Part shown: one piece after another, positions 5,974 through 6,172 of the stretch
How the letters are laid out: the number at the start of each line of letters is the position of its first letter
Position numbering within the stretch: the first letter of the stretch is position 1
Assembly: GCA_900759005.1 (NCBI GenBank)
Contig: CAAEUQ010000098.1
Coordinates: forward strand, 1-6,172
Direction of reading: 5' to 3'
From: Clostridia bacterium
GTDB lineage: Bacteria; Bacillota; Clostridia; Christensenellales; Aristaeellaceae
Length of the DNA: 6,172 bases
Notes under the pieces: model-generated
What the model was told of the DNA's origin: nothing
The model's input: only the letters and a program-made list of their open reading frames with translations
Databases searched by the model: none
Made by a program: the position numbers and the translations under genes

Positions 5974-6096
5974 GCAAATTGCGCCGCTAACCGGTGCAAT
6001 TTGCGGGGAGATGGGAACAAGGTTACGCTTCGAACAAAGAACGAAATCGAGTCGCTTCTCGACTCGATTTCGATGTGAAAAGCGCGGCAGCAAGTG
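5974..6096 (+). repeat. Composite two-hairpin repeat, copy 2
   Basis: The first hairpin pairs GCAAATTGCGCCG (5974-5986) with CGGTGCAATTTGC (5992-6004) around the loop CTAAC, with one G-T wobble. A spacer beginning GGGGAGATGGG follows. The second hairpin pairs CGAAATCGAGTCG (6042-6054) with CGACTCGATTTCG (6060-6072) around CTTCT. The tail (6075-6096) contains AAGCGCGGCAGCAAGTG. All parts align in order with 4122-4243. Stem differences from copy 1 are largely paired: the first hairpin has A-T to C-G and T-A to C-G, and the second has five pair replacements. No gene is supported in 5930-6172. Confidence 0.85.
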
Positions 6097-6148
6097 TCAG
6101 ACGGCACTGCCGCCCGCGGCAGCAAGTGCAGGCGGTGACACACCGCAA
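6097..6148. repeat. Small palindromes and a repeated 14-mer between repeat copies 2 and 3
   Basis: CGCGGCAGCAAGTG at 6115-6128 repeats exactly the end of copy 2 (6083-6096). CTGCCG (6107-6112) pairs with CGGCAG (6117-6122) around CCCG, and GCGGTG (6132-6137) pairs with CACCGC (6141-6146) around ACA. The stretch looks like part of an array of repeat fragments rather than a coding or promoter region. Confidence 0.6.
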
Positions 6149-6172
6149 GCAAATTGCGCCGCTGTCCGGTGC
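6149..6172 (+). repeat. Composite repeat, copy 3, cut by the window end
   Basis: The left arm GCAAATTGCGCCG (6149-6161) is identical to that of the copy 2 first hairpin (5974-5986). The loop is CTGTC rather than CTAAC, and the right arm begins CGGTGC before the window ends. The rest of the element presumably lies beyond the window. Confidence 0.75.

Noticed and set aside
5946..6152. Minus-strand 68-codon open frame at the right end
   Set aside because: It runs across the palindromic repeats, and its peptide resembles the minus-strand frame at 3858-4214 only because both read the same repeat family.
5974..6172. Integron-type attC recombination sites
   Set aside because: The hairpins superficially resemble folded sites and copy 2 contains CTAAC, but paired GTTRRRY/RYYYAAC core sites and an integrase are not seen.

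Overview
The window carries the HrcA-controlled class I heat-shock operon of a Gram-positive bacterium, in the order hrcA - grpE - dnaK - dnaJ, followed by a small cytidine-deaminase-like gene. All five genes are on the + strand. Evidence for Bacillota, probably a fairly GC-rich Clostridia-type lineage, is: a perfect CIRCE operator overlapping a sigma-A-type promoter, this gene order, strong Shine-Dalgarno sequences, U-tract terminators, and a DnaK lacking the roughly 23-residue insertion that Gram-negative DnaKs carry near residue 80. No finer placement can be made from the sequence.

Layout: 1-130 is a stretch rich in nested inverted repeats, possibly the end of an upstream structured RNA or gene. 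It is followed by a strong intrinsic terminator (141-164), which insulates the operon. The promoter (205-233) and CIRCE (245-271) lead into hrcA (296-1321). grpE (1337-1885) follows 15 bases later. A 94-base gap with stem-loops and a very good ribosome binding site precedes dnaK (1980-3800). The 440 bases between dnaK and dnaJ (4241-5377) are filled by a GC-rich stem-loop, five tandem copies of a 48-bp unit, and a two-hairpin repeat that runs into the dnaJ start codon. The deaminase-like gene (5467-5901) ends at a clear intrinsic terminator (5904-5929). The last 200 bases hold a second copy of the two-hairpin repeat, further small palindromes and the beginning of a third copy.

How it works together: DnaK (Hsp70), DnaJ (Hsp40 co-chaperone, stimulates ATP hydrolysis and delivers substrate) and GrpE (nucleotide exchange factor) form one refolding machine. 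HrcA represses the operon at CIRCE, and in known systems is itself kept active by GroEL, so titration of GroEL by unfolded protein relieves repression. The protein-coding content is ordinary. The unusual part is the repeat family: two copies of a composite palindromic element differ by several changes that preserve base pairing on both arms, and one copy supplies the immediate upstream region of dnaJ, which has no properly placed ribosome binding site. I see no evidence for a new protein-coding system.
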